Virus record (IMG/VR): IMGVR_UViG_3300044616_000808
Span: 1-22,125 of that record
Source of the DNA: a virus
Reading direction: 5' to 3' (one strand)
DNA length: 22,125 nt
This document shows positions 11,490 to 21,050 of the stretch, piece after piece. The translations under genes and the position numbers were made by a program. Within the stretch, counting starts at the first letter, position 1. Each line of letters opens with the position of its first letter. The notes under the pieces are model-generated. The model was not told the DNA's origin, ran no database searches, and saw only the letters and a list, made by a program, of their open reading frames with translations.

Positions 11490-11837
11490 ATGTTGAACAT
11501 TGATCCTAGCCTAGCAGTAGAAATGGAGGCTGAATTTCGGCGCGGCTGGCAAATGAACCGCGTGCAGGCTGAAATTGATTCAAAACAGGCCGCCAAATAC
11601 ACAAAAATGCGCCACAAGTCAATCGAAGGACTTGGGCAGAAGATAGCCAACATTCCGGGCCACGCCTATCATTTTTGGGGGCAAAAACTGGGCTATCAAT
11701 GCTGGGATGACAAGCAGTTCATGAAAGAGTTTTTGCGCGACAACGATCAGTGCAAAGTAAATTCTGGCGGCACAAAAGAAATTAGTGTAGGCTGGGTGCC
11801 ATCTACTAACGTGAGATCCCGCACCGTTTACGCATGA
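11490..11837 (+). CDS. Hypothetical protein, 115 aa
   Basis: The first 60 residues are helical and charged (SLAVEMEAEFRRGWQMNRVQ, AEIDSKQAAKYTKMRHKS). The rest contains aromatic segments (HAYHFWGQKLGYQCWDDKQF) and a likely beta C-terminus. No membrane segment or known motif. Its last codon and stop overlap the ATG of the next gene (ATGA), so the two are translationally coupled. Position between capsid and probable neck genes suggests a structural or assembly role, not shown by sequence. A weak AGGATG lies 16 bp upstream of the ATG. Confidence 0.7.
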   Translation: MLNIDPSLAVEMEAEFRRGWQMNRVQAEIDSKQAAKYTKMRHKSIEGLGQKIANIPGHAYHFWGQKLGYQCWDDKQFMKEFLRDNDQCKVNSGGTKEISVGWVPSTNVRSRTVYA

Positions 11838-13027
11838 AGACCGTCCCGTTTAGCGATATTCTTGTAGAGGTCTGTCAGCTCATTGGGCTTGACCGAGCCA
11901 CGCTAAATGAAAAAAGCTTCAACGCAATTCGCGATTTTACATCGCGCCGCATTGGAACAATTTGGGATCGAGAAGAATGGCCGGACACCAATAGGTTTAT
12001 TAAAACTTTTCCGGGAAATCCAATTTCTTTAGTAGAGTTGGTTGATTTGCCAGCAATAGAAACTCAAACAGGACTTGAACTTCTTGCTCAAAATGACTCG
12101 CCATTATGGGTGCAGACAAGCGCCAATACCCAAGAAATGAAGTTAAGTTTAGACGCTGATTTTCCCCGTGTTTACACAGCAGATTTTTCTGGAGATGCTT
12201 ACAGGCTTGGCACTATTGCTGAGTCTGAAATAGAGATTCAAAATCCATTTTATTACACCTTTAACGGTGAAGTTAAAAATGCAGCAGACATTAAAACAGT
12301 GTCTTCATATGGCACTTCAACTGATTCGGTTGGGGAGTATATTTCTTTTGTTTCTATAACCGTGCCATACGGCACCACGGTTTCTTTTTCAACTTACGAA
12401 GGACCAAACGGCAAGCTCACAAGCACAATTACTTTTGACAAAAATCCCAAACGGATTGTTCAGCTTCCTACAAATTCTGTGCAGGGACTTGCTGCTTGGC
12501 CAGTAGATCCAAGGACAACAACCCGCGCTGTCCCGGTTGATTTTATAGTTGAAGATTTGTTTAATTCCGAGCTTCAAGAAGCTACATATTTGACGTTTTT
12601 GCAAAACGGAGAAAAATTCATTCAATACAGGTTAAATGCTCCAAGATTAATTGGCAGACCGTATAACTCCGCAATATCGTACAGCAAAAACGCGCAGGTT
12701 TATTACGACCCCATTCAGTCTTCGTCTAGCTTTACTCCTTCTGATCCATCAAAAGGCAGCAGGGGGGATTTTTGGAACTGTCTTGTAAACCTTGCTCCAT
12801 ACGCGCCGAGCTGGCCAATGGCTTTTTGGCAGCAGGTTTTGATACCGTATCGGTTTAAAGACTTTTTAGTAAATGGGATAAGCGCCGATTTTTTAAAGTC
12901 TGAAGGAAGAACCGACGAGGGGATAGCATTCGATCAGCTTGCAGAAATAGCAGTGCAGCAGCAGATTGACGTGTTAATTCGCCAGCAGGGGCAAAACCAA
13001 AAACTTAACATGGCCTACACCTACTGA
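11834..13027 (+). CDS. Probable head-tail connector or neck protein, 397 aa
   Basis: The N-terminal 60 residues are helical (FSDILVEVCQLIGLDRATLN, FNAIRDFTSRRIGTIWDREE), like those of adaptor proteins that dock on portals. A long beta-rich middle follows (about 75-300), and the C-terminus is helical again (FDQLAEIAVQQQIDVLIRQQ). This helix-beta-helix plan, with the position soon after the capsid gene, suits a connector or tail-completion protein. I do not recognise a named family, so the role is inference. The start overlaps the previous stop (ATGA), and the stop overlaps the next start (TGATG). The gene is AT-rich throughout. Confidence 0.6.
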   Translation: MKTVPFSDILVEVCQLIGLDRATLNEKSFNAIRDFTSRRIGTIWDREEWPDTNRFIKTFPGNPISLVELVDLPAIETQTGLELLAQNDSPLWVQTSANTQEMKLSLDADFPRVYTADFSGDAYRLGTIAESEIEIQNPFYYTFNGEVKNAADIKTVSSYGTSTDSVGEYISFVSITVPYGTTVSFSTYEGPNGKLTSTITFDKNPKRIVQLPTNSVQGLAAWPVDPRTTTRAVPVDFIVEDLFNSELQEATYLTFLQNGEKFIQYRLNAPRLIGRPYNSAISYSKNAQVYYDPIQSSSSFTPSDPSKGSRGDFWNCLVNLAPYAPSWPMAFWQQVLIPYRFKDFLVNGISADFLKSEGRTDEGIAFDQLAEIAVQQQIDVLIRQQGQNQKLNMAYTY

Positions 13028-13236
13028 TGATTACAAAATTTATCACCCGCAGAAATGGAACTGAAGCTGCGCCGGGAGGCAAGATTTTAACCCGCATTGG
13101 AGTAAACGGAAATAAGTTCACTTTTAAATTTCGCAAGCAAGCAGTTCAGCCCGGTCCAGTTACCACATATAGAATATTGACTGAATCTGGAAATCGCCTT
13201 AACAACGAAGCAAGCCAACGTATAACCACAGGTTAA
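13027..13236 (+). CDS. Small hypothetical protein, 69 aa
   Basis: The protein is basic and beta-like: MITKFITRRNGTEAAPGGKI, then RIGVNGNKFTFKFRKQAVQP and TYRILTESGNRLNNEASQRI. It has no Cys and no membrane segment. Its ATG lies inside the stop of the previous gene (TGATG), so the two are coupled, and the fibre gene follows two bases after its stop. A small adaptor joining neck and fibre is a possible role, but nothing beyond the position supports it. Confidence 0.7.
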   Translation: MITKFITRRNGTEAAPGGKILTRIGVNGNKFTFKFRKQAVQPGPVTTYRILTESGNRLNNEASQRITTG

Positions 13237-13238
13237 TT

Positions 13239-14525
13239 ATGGGTATCAGAATTACAGATTTGCCAGTAGCAAACACGGTTGAATTAGCCGATACACTTGT
13301 TATTGTTCAAAATGGAGACACTAAAAAGTGCCAAGTTGTTCAAGTCAGGTCGTTGAATGCTTCGGAAATTACCAGCGGCACATTAAACGCAGCTCGTCTG
13401 CCGTTGATTCCAGTATCTACTGGAGGCACAGGATCTACTGATGCCGTTTCTGCGCTTGCTACACTTGGAGCGCAACCCGCTCTTACATCAAGTGCGCCTG
13501 CTGGAATTACGCAGGGCGGAACTGGAGAGACAACAGCAGAGGCCGCGCTAACTGCGCTTGGGGGCGTCAGCCTTCAGCAGTTTAACTCTACAAACATTAT
13601 TGCGGGAGATGGCCTTGTTGGCGGCGGAGCGTTGTCCACGAGCAACATTATTGCTTTGCAAACCACAGGAGTGGCTGCTGGCACATTTGGAAGCGCGTCA
13701 ACGGTTGCTCAGTTTACGGTTAATGACAAGGGGCAAATCACCAATGCCGAAAATGTGGGGATTTCAGGATCGGCTGGAGGAACGGTTGTAGCTGTTGGCG
13801 CAACGTCTAGCACACTTTCTGTTTCTGGCAGCCCTGTAATTTATTCGGGTGCGCTTCAGATTAATTTAGCCACAACTGGCATTCAAGCCATTACGGCTGG
13901 ATCCAGCACCCAATGCCCAGTCATTACAGTTGACACATACGGGCGAGTCACTTCGCTTACAACCACCACAATCAATTCACTTACTCCAAGCGGAGTTGTT
14001 CCCGGAACTTACGGAACCGCATCACAAATCCCAGCGTTTACAGTAGATCAATTTGGGAGAATTACGTCAGGCACAAACAATTCAATTTCTTTAATTGGAT
14101 CAACGCTCTCATCAATCAGGGAAAACATTACTGTAACCGCAACTGCCGCTTCAGCAGGAACAACAATTCAATTTGATGCGTTAACGCAAAATGTACTGTA
14201 TTACACGCTGCCAGCCACGGGAACATTTAGATTAAACATACGAGGAAATTCGTCAACAACCCTGCTTGACTACATGTCAGTTGGACAGTCAATTTCAATT
14301 ATCTTTTTAACTGAAACTGGAAATCCAGCATACGGAATGAGCCCAAATAGTCCACCCACTATTGATGGTATTAATTTGGAATTTCCAGTAAAATGGGTTA
14401 ATGGCACATTTCCAACACCCACTACAAATGCTGTAAACGCATACTTGTTTACAATCATAAAAACTACAAGCAACGCCTTAGGCTGGAGAGTGCTTGGTGA
14501 AATGATTTCTTACAAAGGGTCGTAA
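13239..14525 (+). CDS. Tail fibre protein 1, 428 aa
   Basis: The N-terminal module ITDLPVANTVELADTLVIVQ (5-24) resembles the N-terminus of the next gene product and is probably the virion-attachment part. Two copies of the phage fibre repeat GGTG.T..A..AL..LG follow (about 62-77 and 93-108). Then come three beta repeats of about 32 residues, each ending in V(D/N)..G.(I/V)T: 142-173, 212-243 and 250-281. The C-terminal 140 residues may be the tip domain. Gly, Thr, Ser and Ala dominate, as in trimeric fibres. The role would be adsorption to the host surface. No Shine-Dalgarno sequence; the leader is CAGGTTAATT. No chaperone or protease motif is visible. Confidence 0.82.
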   Translation: MGIRITDLPVANTVELADTLVIVQNGDTKKCQVVQVRSLNASEITSGTLNAARLPLIPVSTGGTGSTDAVSALATLGAQPALTSSAPAGITQGGTGETTAEAALTALGGVSLQQFNSTNIIAGDGLVGGGALSTSNIIALQTTGVAAGTFGSASTVAQFTVNDKGQITNAENVGISGSAGGTVVAVGATSSTLSVSGSPVIYSGALQINLATTGIQAITAGSSTQCPVITVDTYGRVTSLTTTTINSLTPSGVVPGTYGTASQIPAFTVDQFGRITSGTNNSISLIGSTLSSIRENITVTATAASAGTTIQFDALTQNVLYYTLPATGTFRLNIRGNSSTTLLDYMSVGQSISIIFLTETGNPAYGMSPNSPPTIDGINLEFPVKWVNGTFPTPTTNAVNAYLFTIIKTTSNALGWRVLGEMISYKGS

Positions 14526-14548
14526 GTTTGGTTTAATCAATTAATTGT

Positions 14549-17500
14549 ATGCCTGACATTAAAATTTCTGCTCTTCCTTCGGCGTCTACTGTAAATGATG
14601 CTGATATTTTTGTTTTAAACCAAAGCGGGGAAACTAAAACCGCAGCTAAATCGCTTATTACGGCAGGTCTAGCGGGGACTTCTCAGCTATCCGGCTTTAC
14701 AAACACCGCTCAAGTGGAGGCTTTAGCTTCCGCTCAAATCGCGGCAATTACGCCAGCTTCTATTGGAGCTGTGGCTACTGGCGATGTCATTGCTATCAGT
14801 AACGGCGGCACCGGGGCAACAGACGCTGTCAGCGCGTTAGCCAACCTCGGTGGGATTACTTCCGCTCAAGTGCCTGCATTCAACACGCAGCAGCTGAATG
14901 CTTATGTGCTGAAGTCTGGCTCAACGATGGACGGTCGCCTCATCATGGCCGCAACCACGGATCAGGCTAAGGCTAACATTGGGGGGTTAATTGGAACATT
15001 AAATCCATCTACTGTAACGGCAGGGGATCTTTGGATAAGCAGCCAGAGCAAATTAACATTTTCTCCTTCATCTGGGGTCAACATAACTGTTCCCGGTCTT
15101 ACTCAATCAAACACATTCAATCAGCCGCAAACCATTGGCGTTGGCGGCACTTCAACGTCACTTGCGGTAAATCAAAGCGGCACAGGCCGCGCAGCTACGT
15201 TCGCAGCCAACTCTACGGCTCCTGCTGTTGCAATCACGCAGACTGGCACTGGTGCTGCGCTTTCGGTGGACAGTAAAGGGATTTCGTTCTATGACGGAAC
15301 GGTTCAAACAGGCGGCACGGGCCATTACGTGACTGGGCTGGCAGCTTTGGTAAATCAAGCTGGAACGTCAAACACTGTTCCTGTTCCCAACACGTTTACT
15401 TACTCTACCTTTGGCACCCCTTCAATTGACGGCCAAAATATTACTCTTGGCGTTGTAGTTCTTTTTACGGCTCAGTCTGATGCAAAACAAAACGGGCCAT
15501 GGATTGTAACTGCCATGAACGTAAGCAGCGTTTCTGGCGCTGTCTTGACTCGACCAACATGGTTTAGCGGAACTATCTATCAAGGGGTCACCGTTAGTGT
15601 TGGCGCTGGCAATACACGTTCTGGATACATCTACAACGTAGGCAAGGCTACAGGCGGAGCTATTAATGTTGGCTCAAGCGACATCTCTGTTTCTGTTGTC
15701 AACTACAATCAAAATGCGGTTGGCACGGCTCAGATTTCTGGCTTTGCAACTACCGCGCAACTCGGTAGCTACGCGACCACTTCGCAGATTTCTGGCATTG
15801 CCACAACTGCACAGCTTTCAGGGTTTGCTACAACCGAGCAGCTTGGCGGCTACGCAACCACAACACAGATCAGCACGCTTCAGCCTGCACTAACATCTGC
15901 CGCGCCCCTAGCCATCTCGCAAGGTGGAACTGGAGCGACTACTGACATTGCCGCACTAACAAACCTTGGTGCCTTGTCTGCGACTGCCGCTGCTGGCGGA
16001 GATCTGTCTGGCAACTACCCGAACCCGACGGTTGCAAAGATTCAAGGTCAGGCTGTGTCTGCCACTACGCCAACCAGTGGACAAGTGTTGACTTGGAATG
16101 GCTCGGCATGGGTGGCTACAGCGCCTGCTACTGGCGGATCTGGTGGTGGTGGAGTGTTGTTCTACCTTAATTATGGCACAAACCCAGATGCGCCTGCTCC
16201 GGCTGGCTCCAAAGAGCTGGGACGTGTTGCCGAGGTGGCTCAGACTTCCGTGCAGTCAGCGGTGCTTACCAGTGGCGTTTGGACTGACATTGCTGGGTTT
16301 GTTTCAGACACACTTGATCCCAACCTTCAGGACATCCCAGCTGGTATCTTTGACTTCAACGTGTGGGCTAAGTCAGACGCAAACGCAAATGCGCCGACAC
16401 TGTTGCGTGTGCAGGTTTACAAGTGGGATGGCACAACTTCGACGTTGATTGCCACGTCCGGCACTGCTGTTGTCAGCAACAACGGCACCACGGTTCAGAC
16501 TGCCATTTCGGTGGTGATCCCGCAGACCGATGTAACGCCATCCGACAGGCTCTACATTCTCTTGCAGGTGCAGGCTTCTGCCGCAGGACATACCGCCACA
16601 ATTGAGTTTGGCGACGGTACGCCTTCTCACGTTCACACGACGATCCCGTCGGTAGGCGGCACAGGTGTGGTAAAGGTCATTAACGGTGTCCCGCAGAACC
16701 CGGCATCACTAATCACCGACTCGGATGTCTCAAGCGCAGCGCCCCTTGCACTGGACAAGGTGCAGATGGGTCAGGTGAGCGTTCTTGCTGGAGACGGCTT
16801 GACTGGCGGCGGAGATCTTTCGACCAGCCGCACGCTTGCGCTTGTCACCACTGGAATTGCCGCGATTACAGCAGGATCATCTTCAGTTGTGCCTGTTATC
16901 ACGACCAACATTTACGGTCAAATCACGGCACTTACAACAGAGGCTATCCCCGCAGGCACATCTGGCACTGTAACGGCTATTACGGCGGGCGCTGGGCTTA
17001 CAGGCGGCACCATCACTAGCGATGGCATCATTGCCCTTGAAACGGCTGGTCCGGGCGTATTAACCAACGTAGGCTCCAGCGCAGCGGTGCCTGTCATTAG
17101 CGTGGACGCTTACGGGCGCATCAGTGCGCTTGAGACGGCCTCTTTGTCTGGATTAGGCACAGTGACGAGCATCGCCATGACAAGCCAAGTGTCCGGCCTG
17201 TCATTTTCGCCAACGAGCGCAATCACCGACAATGGCACGTTCAACCTGACTGGTACGCTTGACGTTTCCAACGGCGGGACGGGCGCTACTGACGCGCCAT
17301 CGGCGCTGAGCAACCTTGGCGGGATCACCTCAGATGCACTGAGTGGACTGGCGACAACGGGCCAGCTATCTGCCTACCAGCCTGCGCTTACGACGGCTGC
17401 TCCGCTGGGGATCGAGCTTGGTGGTACTGGAGCAATCACACAAGAAGCCGCTCGCACTGCAATGGGCGGGCTTCAACAAGTTGACTACTACATTAGTGCT

Positions 17501-18415
17501 GCAATTGCAGGGTCAATGACCACAACTGGAATAAATGTATTAACTTACAATACTCCTGCTGTACTTACGATTGAAGGCATTGCGCCATCTGTGGGTGATA
17601 CGGTTTTTGTTGGCGGACAGACAGGCTCTACAAACCCTACCAACATAGCAAATGGGCCGTGGATTATCACAAGAGTTGGAACCGCAAGTGTCACGACAGA
17701 ATTAACGCGCCCAACATGGTTTTCTGGAACCGTAAAAAACAACACGATATGTGCTATTAAATACGGCAGCGGAAGTGCTGGGACTGTAAGGGCCGCTATT
17801 GGGCCAACAACTACGTCAAAAACAGATATCAATGTTGGGACAACCGCAATAACTACACCTCTTGTTTCGTCAAGAAATAGTAACGCAATTACCGCTGCCA
17901 ATATATTTACTTCGCGGCAAACCTTTGTAGCAAATTCAACCACGCTTAACCCAATTAGCTTCAGCACAGCCGCTGCCACACTCCTTTCCACCCGCGCACT
18001 TGGCGCTCTTGAGTGGGACAACACGCAGCTCTACATTACCGAGTCCAATCAGTTCTCTGTGCTTAACAGAACGCCAATTGCCACGGCAATGGTGCTTATT
18101 AACGCGCAGACTGGCACGACGTTTACGCCTGTTGTGACTTCTCCAAGTGACGCTGGCAAGTTAATCACGCTTAGTAATCCAAATTCAATTACGGTAACAA
18201 TTGCTGCTGACACAGGCTCTGTTATAACCGACTTTCCTGTTGGCACACAGCTTCTAATGATGCAGCTTGACGCAGGTCAGGTGACAGTGTCCGGGGCCGC
18301 TGGTGTAACCATTGTTAGCAAGAACGGGACAAAAACTGCTGGTCAATACTCGCTGATTTCGCTAATCAAAATAGCCGGGAACCAGTGGGTCGTTGGTGGC
18401 GATGCAACAACTTAA
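14549..18415 (+). CDS. Large tail fibre protein 2, 1288 aa
   Basis: This is the longest gene in the window. The N-terminus (ISALPSASTVNDADIFVLNQ, 5-24) is related to that of fibre 1. Further on are several GGTGATDA.SALANLG-type repeats, five tandem 9-residue units of the type AQISGFATT (nt 15728-15862), the fibre segment GGDLSGNYPNPTVAKIQGQA, and beta repeats such as VPVITTNIYGQITALTTEAI and VPVISVDAYGRISALETASL, related to those of fibre 1. A domain containing NGPW(I)(V/I)T and LTRPTWFSGT occurs twice, near nt 15380-15700 and 17530-17870. A lectin-like or carbohydrate-binding domain is possible around nt 16150-16650 (VLFYLNYGTNPDAPAPAGSK). Base composition alternates along the gene, consistent with mosaic assembly. 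The role is probably host-receptor contact. Confidence 0.85.
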   Translation: MPDIKISALPSASTVNDADIFVLNQSGETKTAAKSLITAGLAGTSQLSGFTNTAQVEALASAQIAAITPASIGAVATGDVIAISNGGTGATDAVSALANLGGITSAQVPAFNTQQLNAYVLKSGSTMDGRLIMAATTDQAKANIGGLIGTLNPSTVTAGDLWISSQSKLTFSPSSGVNITVPGLTQSNTFNQPQTIGVGGTSTSLAVNQSGTGRAATFAANSTAPAVAITQTGTGAALSVDSKGISFYDGTVQTGGTGHYVTGLAALVNQAGTSNTVPVPNTFTYSTFGTPSIDGQNITLGVVVLFTAQSDAKQNGPWIVTAMNVSSVSGAVLTRPTWFSGTIYQGVTVSVGAGNTRSGYIYNVGKATGGAINVGSSDISVSVVNYNQNAVGTAQISGFATTAQLGSYATTSQISGIATTAQLSGFATTEQLGGYATTTQISTLQPALTSAAPLAISQGGTGATTDIAALTNLGALSATAAAGGDLSGNYPNPTVAKIQGQAVSATTPTSGQVLTWNGSAWVATAPATGGSGGGGVLFYLNYGTNPDAPAPAGSKELGRVAEVAQTSVQSAVLTSGVWTDIAGFVSDTLDPNLQDIPAGIFDFNVWAKSDANANAPTLLRVQVYKWDGTTSTLIATSGTAVVSNNGTTVQTAISVVIPQTDVTPSDRLYILLQVQASAAGHTATIEFGDGTPSHVHTTIPSVGGTGVVKVINGVPQNPASLITDSDVSSAAPLALDKVQMGQVSVLAGDGLTGGGDLSTSRTLALVTTGIAAITAGSSSVVPVITTNIYGQITALTTEAIPAGTSGTVTAITAGAGLTGGTITSDGIIALETAGPGVLTNVGSSAAVPVISVDAYGRISALETASLSGLGTVTSIAMTSQVSGLSFSPTSAITDNGTFNLTGTLDVSNGGTGATDAPSALSNLGGITSDALSGLATTGQLSAYQPALTTAAPLGIELGGTGAITQEAARTAMGGLQQVDYYISAAIAGSMTTTGINVLTYNTPAVLTIEGIAPSVGDTVFVGGQTGSTNPTNIANGPWIITRVGTASVTTELTRPTWFSGTVKNNTICAIKYGSGSAGTVRAAIGPTTTSKTDINVGTTAITTPLVSSRNSNAITAANIFTSRQTFVANSTTLNPISFSTAAATLLSTRALGALEWDNTQLYITESNQFSVLNRTPIATAMVLINAQTGTTFTPVVTSPSDAGKLITLSNPNSITVTIAADTGSVITDFPVGTQLLMMQLDAGQVTVSGAAGVTIVSKNGTKTAGQYSLISLIKIAGNQWVVGGDATT
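15728..15862 (+). repeat. Five tandem 27-bp (9-residue) repeats in fibre 2
   Basis: The encoded units are AQISGFATT, AQLGSYATT, SQISGIATT, AQLSGFATT and EQLGGYATT, followed by a partial TQIS. The amino-acid pattern is stronger than the base identity, so selection acts on the protein, as expected for a repetitive fibre shaft. Confidence 0.85.
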
Positions 18416-18418
18416 TTT

Positions 18419-20602
18419 ATGCTAGCTTTACTTGGCAGCCTTAGGAAAGCTGGAGGCGCTCCTCCAAGCCCTAATTTTATAACCAATTCGCTTAGGTTTC
18501 GCTCAGTTAATTCAGCGCGTTTGTCACGGACGTTTGGAACGCCAACAGATGCAAATGTATATACTTGGTCTGGCTGGGTAAAGCGCACTATTCAGAATAC
18601 AAACCCATCGTTGTTTGGCGTAAGCAACAGCACATATTTTGGATTTAGAACTACTGAAGCTATTACTGTTTTTATAAATAATGTTTTTACATTAACAACA
18701 ACTGCAATTTTTCGTGATCCACTTGCTTGGTATCATATTGTTTACGTTCAAAACGGAACATCTCAAACATTTTATGTAAATGGATCTATAGTTGCCACTG
18801 GAACGGCTTCGGCTTTAGGATTTAATACAGCCACGTCTCATAATATAGGAAATGCTGCCGAAACTGCTCGTCCTTTTGACGGATATCTTGCGGAAATAAA
18901 TTTTGTTGATGGCCAAGCATTAACTCCGTCGTCGTTTGGTGAAATTAATTCTACAACTGGCGTATGGACGCCAAAAGAATACACTGGAACTTACGGCAAT
19001 AATGGGTTTAGGCTGCGCTTTAACAACACATCTTCTTTAGCTACTTTAGCAGAGGATAGCTCGGGGCGCGGGAACCATTGGACGGCTACAAATGTCAGCC
19101 TAACTTCTGGCGTAACATACGACAGCATGGTTGATGTTCCAGTAAATTACAGCGATGGGCAAAACGGAAGAGGAAATTATGCTGTAATAAATTCACTCAA
19201 TCCAATAACAACAGCTTCCTTAACTTCTGCAAACCTTCAAACAACTTCCGCAGCCTCTCAAGCTATTGTTGGGAGCATGTCAATGGATAACGGAAGTTGG
19301 TATTGGGAAATACAATACAACGCTGCAACTGCGGATCAGTTGGTTGGGGTGTACAAAACATCTGCAACCACTATTTCGGTTACGCCAACAACCAATGTTA
19401 TTGGTGTAAGGTTTAATGCCGACACAGGAAATTTGGATTACACTGTTGACGGAACATCATACAGCTCGATTGCCACAGGGCTTACTGGAGGAGGATACAT
19501 TCCATACGCAGCCTCTGCAACAAACGCTAAAATTATCTATGCTAACTTTGGCCAGCGTCCGTTTCAGTATACGCGACCTGCTGGGTTTAACGCGCTTAAC
19601 GCAAGCAATCTTTCAAATCCAACAATTGTTAATCCGGCAAATTATGTTGCGGCTACAATTTACACTGGAACAGCTAATCCGCTATCTATATCAAACAGCA
19701 CAAACGGTGTGTCATTCCAGCCAAATTTAGTGTGGATTAAATCTCGCACATCCGACTCAGCAAATCATGCGTTGTTTGATTCAATAAGAGGCGCAGCAAA
19801 TTACATTTCATCTAACACAACTGCAACTCAAGTTACTAATGCCAATACGCTTACGGCGTTTACAGCAAACGGATTTGATCTTGGCACAGACACGGCGCTG
19901 GTTAATGCAAATGCTGGTTCTTATGTGGCGTGGCAGTGGAGGGAAAGTGCCACCTCAGGAGTAGACATTGTTTCGTACACAGGCACAGGCGCAAGCACTA
20001 CAATTGCCCACAATTTAGGCGTTGTTCCTGCAATGATTATTGTAAAGCAACTAACGCCTATTGCAGCTGTTAGTAACTGGCAGGTATATCATACCTCAAT
20101 CCCGGCTACAGACAGCATGCAGCTTAATACGCAAAATCAAGCAGCGGCGGCTCCAACAGTGTGGGACAATACAGCTCCAACCTTAAATAGCTTTAGCATT
20201 GGGGCGTCTTCTGATGTAAATGCCATTGGCATAAGTTACATTGCATATTGTTTTGCTGAAATTTCAGGGTTTAGCAAATTTGGTGTATATCAAGGCAACT
20301 CAAGTCTTTCTGGCCAATTTGTGAATTGCAATTTTGCGCCTAAAGTAGTTTTAATAAAAAATTTTACTTCAGGTGGCGTTGGGTCTAATTGGTTTATTTA
20401 CGATTCAGCTAGAGGAACAAATACCAAGCCCGGACTTAGAGCAAACGCAGTGTTTTCTGAACTAACAACCACCAGCCTTGATTTTATTTCGACTGGGTTT
20501 AAATTAAGAACTAATAGCGCTGAGCTAAACGGAAGCGGAAACAATTATATTTTTGCAGCTTTTGCAGAAGCTCCATTTAAACACGCATTAGCCAAATTTT
20601 AA
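18419..20602 (+). CDS. LamG-like adhesin or tail protein, 727 aa
   Basis: Residues about 22-190 match a LamG/concanavalin A-like jellyroll as found in many phage structural proteins: SLRFRSVNSARLSRTFGTPT, VYTWSGWVKRT, WYHIVYVQNGTSQTFYVNGS, FDGYLAEINFVDGQALTPSS. Residues about 262-375 look like a SPRY-type beta sandwich (GSWYWEIQYN, IGVRFNADTGNLDYTVDGTS). The remaining part has two related modules with the pattern PxLVWIK/PKVVLIK, an F(D/Y)S.RG segment, and a GF.L strand, as in a domain seen in phage tail proteins. Jellyroll and SPRY domains bind carbohydrate or protein, so receptor binding is the likely role. The start is three bases after the fibre 2 stop. It is AT-rich. Confidence 0.8.
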   Translation: MLALLGSLRKAGGAPPSPNFITNSLRFRSVNSARLSRTFGTPTDANVYTWSGWVKRTIQNTNPSLFGVSNSTYFGFRTTEAITVFINNVFTLTTTAIFRDPLAWYHIVYVQNGTSQTFYVNGSIVATGTASALGFNTATSHNIGNAAETARPFDGYLAEINFVDGQALTPSSFGEINSTTGVWTPKEYTGTYGNNGFRLRFNNTSSLATLAEDSSGRGNHWTATNVSLTSGVTYDSMVDVPVNYSDGQNGRGNYAVINSLNPITTASLTSANLQTTSAASQAIVGSMSMDNGSWYWEIQYNAATADQLVGVYKTSATTISVTPTTNVIGVRFNADTGNLDYTVDGTSYSSIATGLTGGGYIPYAASATNAKIIYANFGQRPFQYTRPAGFNALNASNLSNPTIVNPANYVAATIYTGTANPLSISNSTNGVSFQPNLVWIKSRTSDSANHALFDSIRGAANYISSNTTATQVTNANTLTAFTANGFDLGTDTALVNANAGSYVAWQWRESATSGVDIVSYTGTGASTTIAHNLGVVPAMIIVKQLTPIAAVSNWQVYHTSIPATDSMQLNTQNQAAAAPTVWDNTAPTLNSFSIGASSDVNAIGISYIAYCFAEISGFSKFGVYQGNSSLSGQFVNCNFAPKVVLIKNFTSGGVGSNWFIYDSARGTNTKPGLRANAVFSELTTTSLDFISTGFKLRTNSAELNGSGNNYIFAAFAEAPFKHALAKF

Positions 20603-20605
20603 CTT

Positions 20606-20866
20606 ATGGCAAGAAAATCTGTATCACTCGCAGTGGGGCGCGGCGAAAAGTTGCCTGTGTCTAAAGGTGCAGGCCTAACAGCAAAAGGTCGAGCCAAATA
20701 CAATCGGGCTACTGGCAGCAACCTGAAGGCTCCTGCGCCCAACCCAAAAACCAAGTCTGACGCTGGCCGTAAGAAATCATTTTGTGCTAGGATGGCTGGT
20801 GTCGTAGCCAAAGCAAAAGGCCCAGCAGAACGGGCTAGAGCAAGCATGAGACGCTGGAAATGCTAG
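20606..20866 (+). CDS. Small basic protein, DUF6321-like, 86 aa
   Basis: The sequence (MARKSVSLAVGRGEKLPVSK, GLTAKGRAKYNRATGSNLKA, GRKKSFCARMAGVVAKAKGP) is strongly basic and matches from memory a conserved small phage protein family (DUF6321) often found among phage structural and lysis genes. The function of the family is unknown to me. High Lys, Arg and Ala content would suit DNA binding or an internal virion protein. The composition becomes GC-richer from here on than in the preceding gene. The stop overlaps an alternative start of the next gene at 20860. Confidence 0.8.
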   Translation: MARKSVSLAVGRGEKLPVSKGAGLTAKGRAKYNRATGSNLKAPAPNPKTKSDAGRKKSFCARMAGVVAKAKGPAERARASMRRWKC

Positions 20867-20868
20867 TT

Positions 20869-21048
20869 ATGGACGAGTTCATTGCCAAGGTTCTTAACCA
20901 CATTTTTGAGCAAGGCTTGACAGTTTCCCTGCTGGCGTTGGCCCTGTACTATCTACACAGCAAGCTAAACAAACTAGAAGTGAAGATCACCGAGTGCGAG
21001 CAAGACAGGCTCAGGCTCTGGGAAAGAATCGCTCAACTCCACGACTAA
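20869..21048 (+). CDS. Small membrane protein with coiled coil, possible holin or spanin-like, 59 aa
   Basis: The protein has a short amphipathic N-terminus (MDEFIAKVLNHIFEQG), one membrane segment (about residues 17-31, LTVSLLALALYYLHS) and a charged helical tail with coiled-coil heptads (LNKLEVKITECEQDRLRLWE). That layout is common in lysis-region membrane proteins. An in-frame ATG at 20860, overlapping the previous stop, would add three residues; I prefer 20869 because it follows the stop by two bases. It is the first of three closely spaced genes ending with the endolysin, so a part in lysis is plausible, not proven. Confidence 0.65.
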   Translation: MDEFIAKVLNHIFEQGLTVSLLALALYYLHSKLNKLEVKITECEQDRLRLWERIAQLHD

Positions 21049-21050
21049 CT

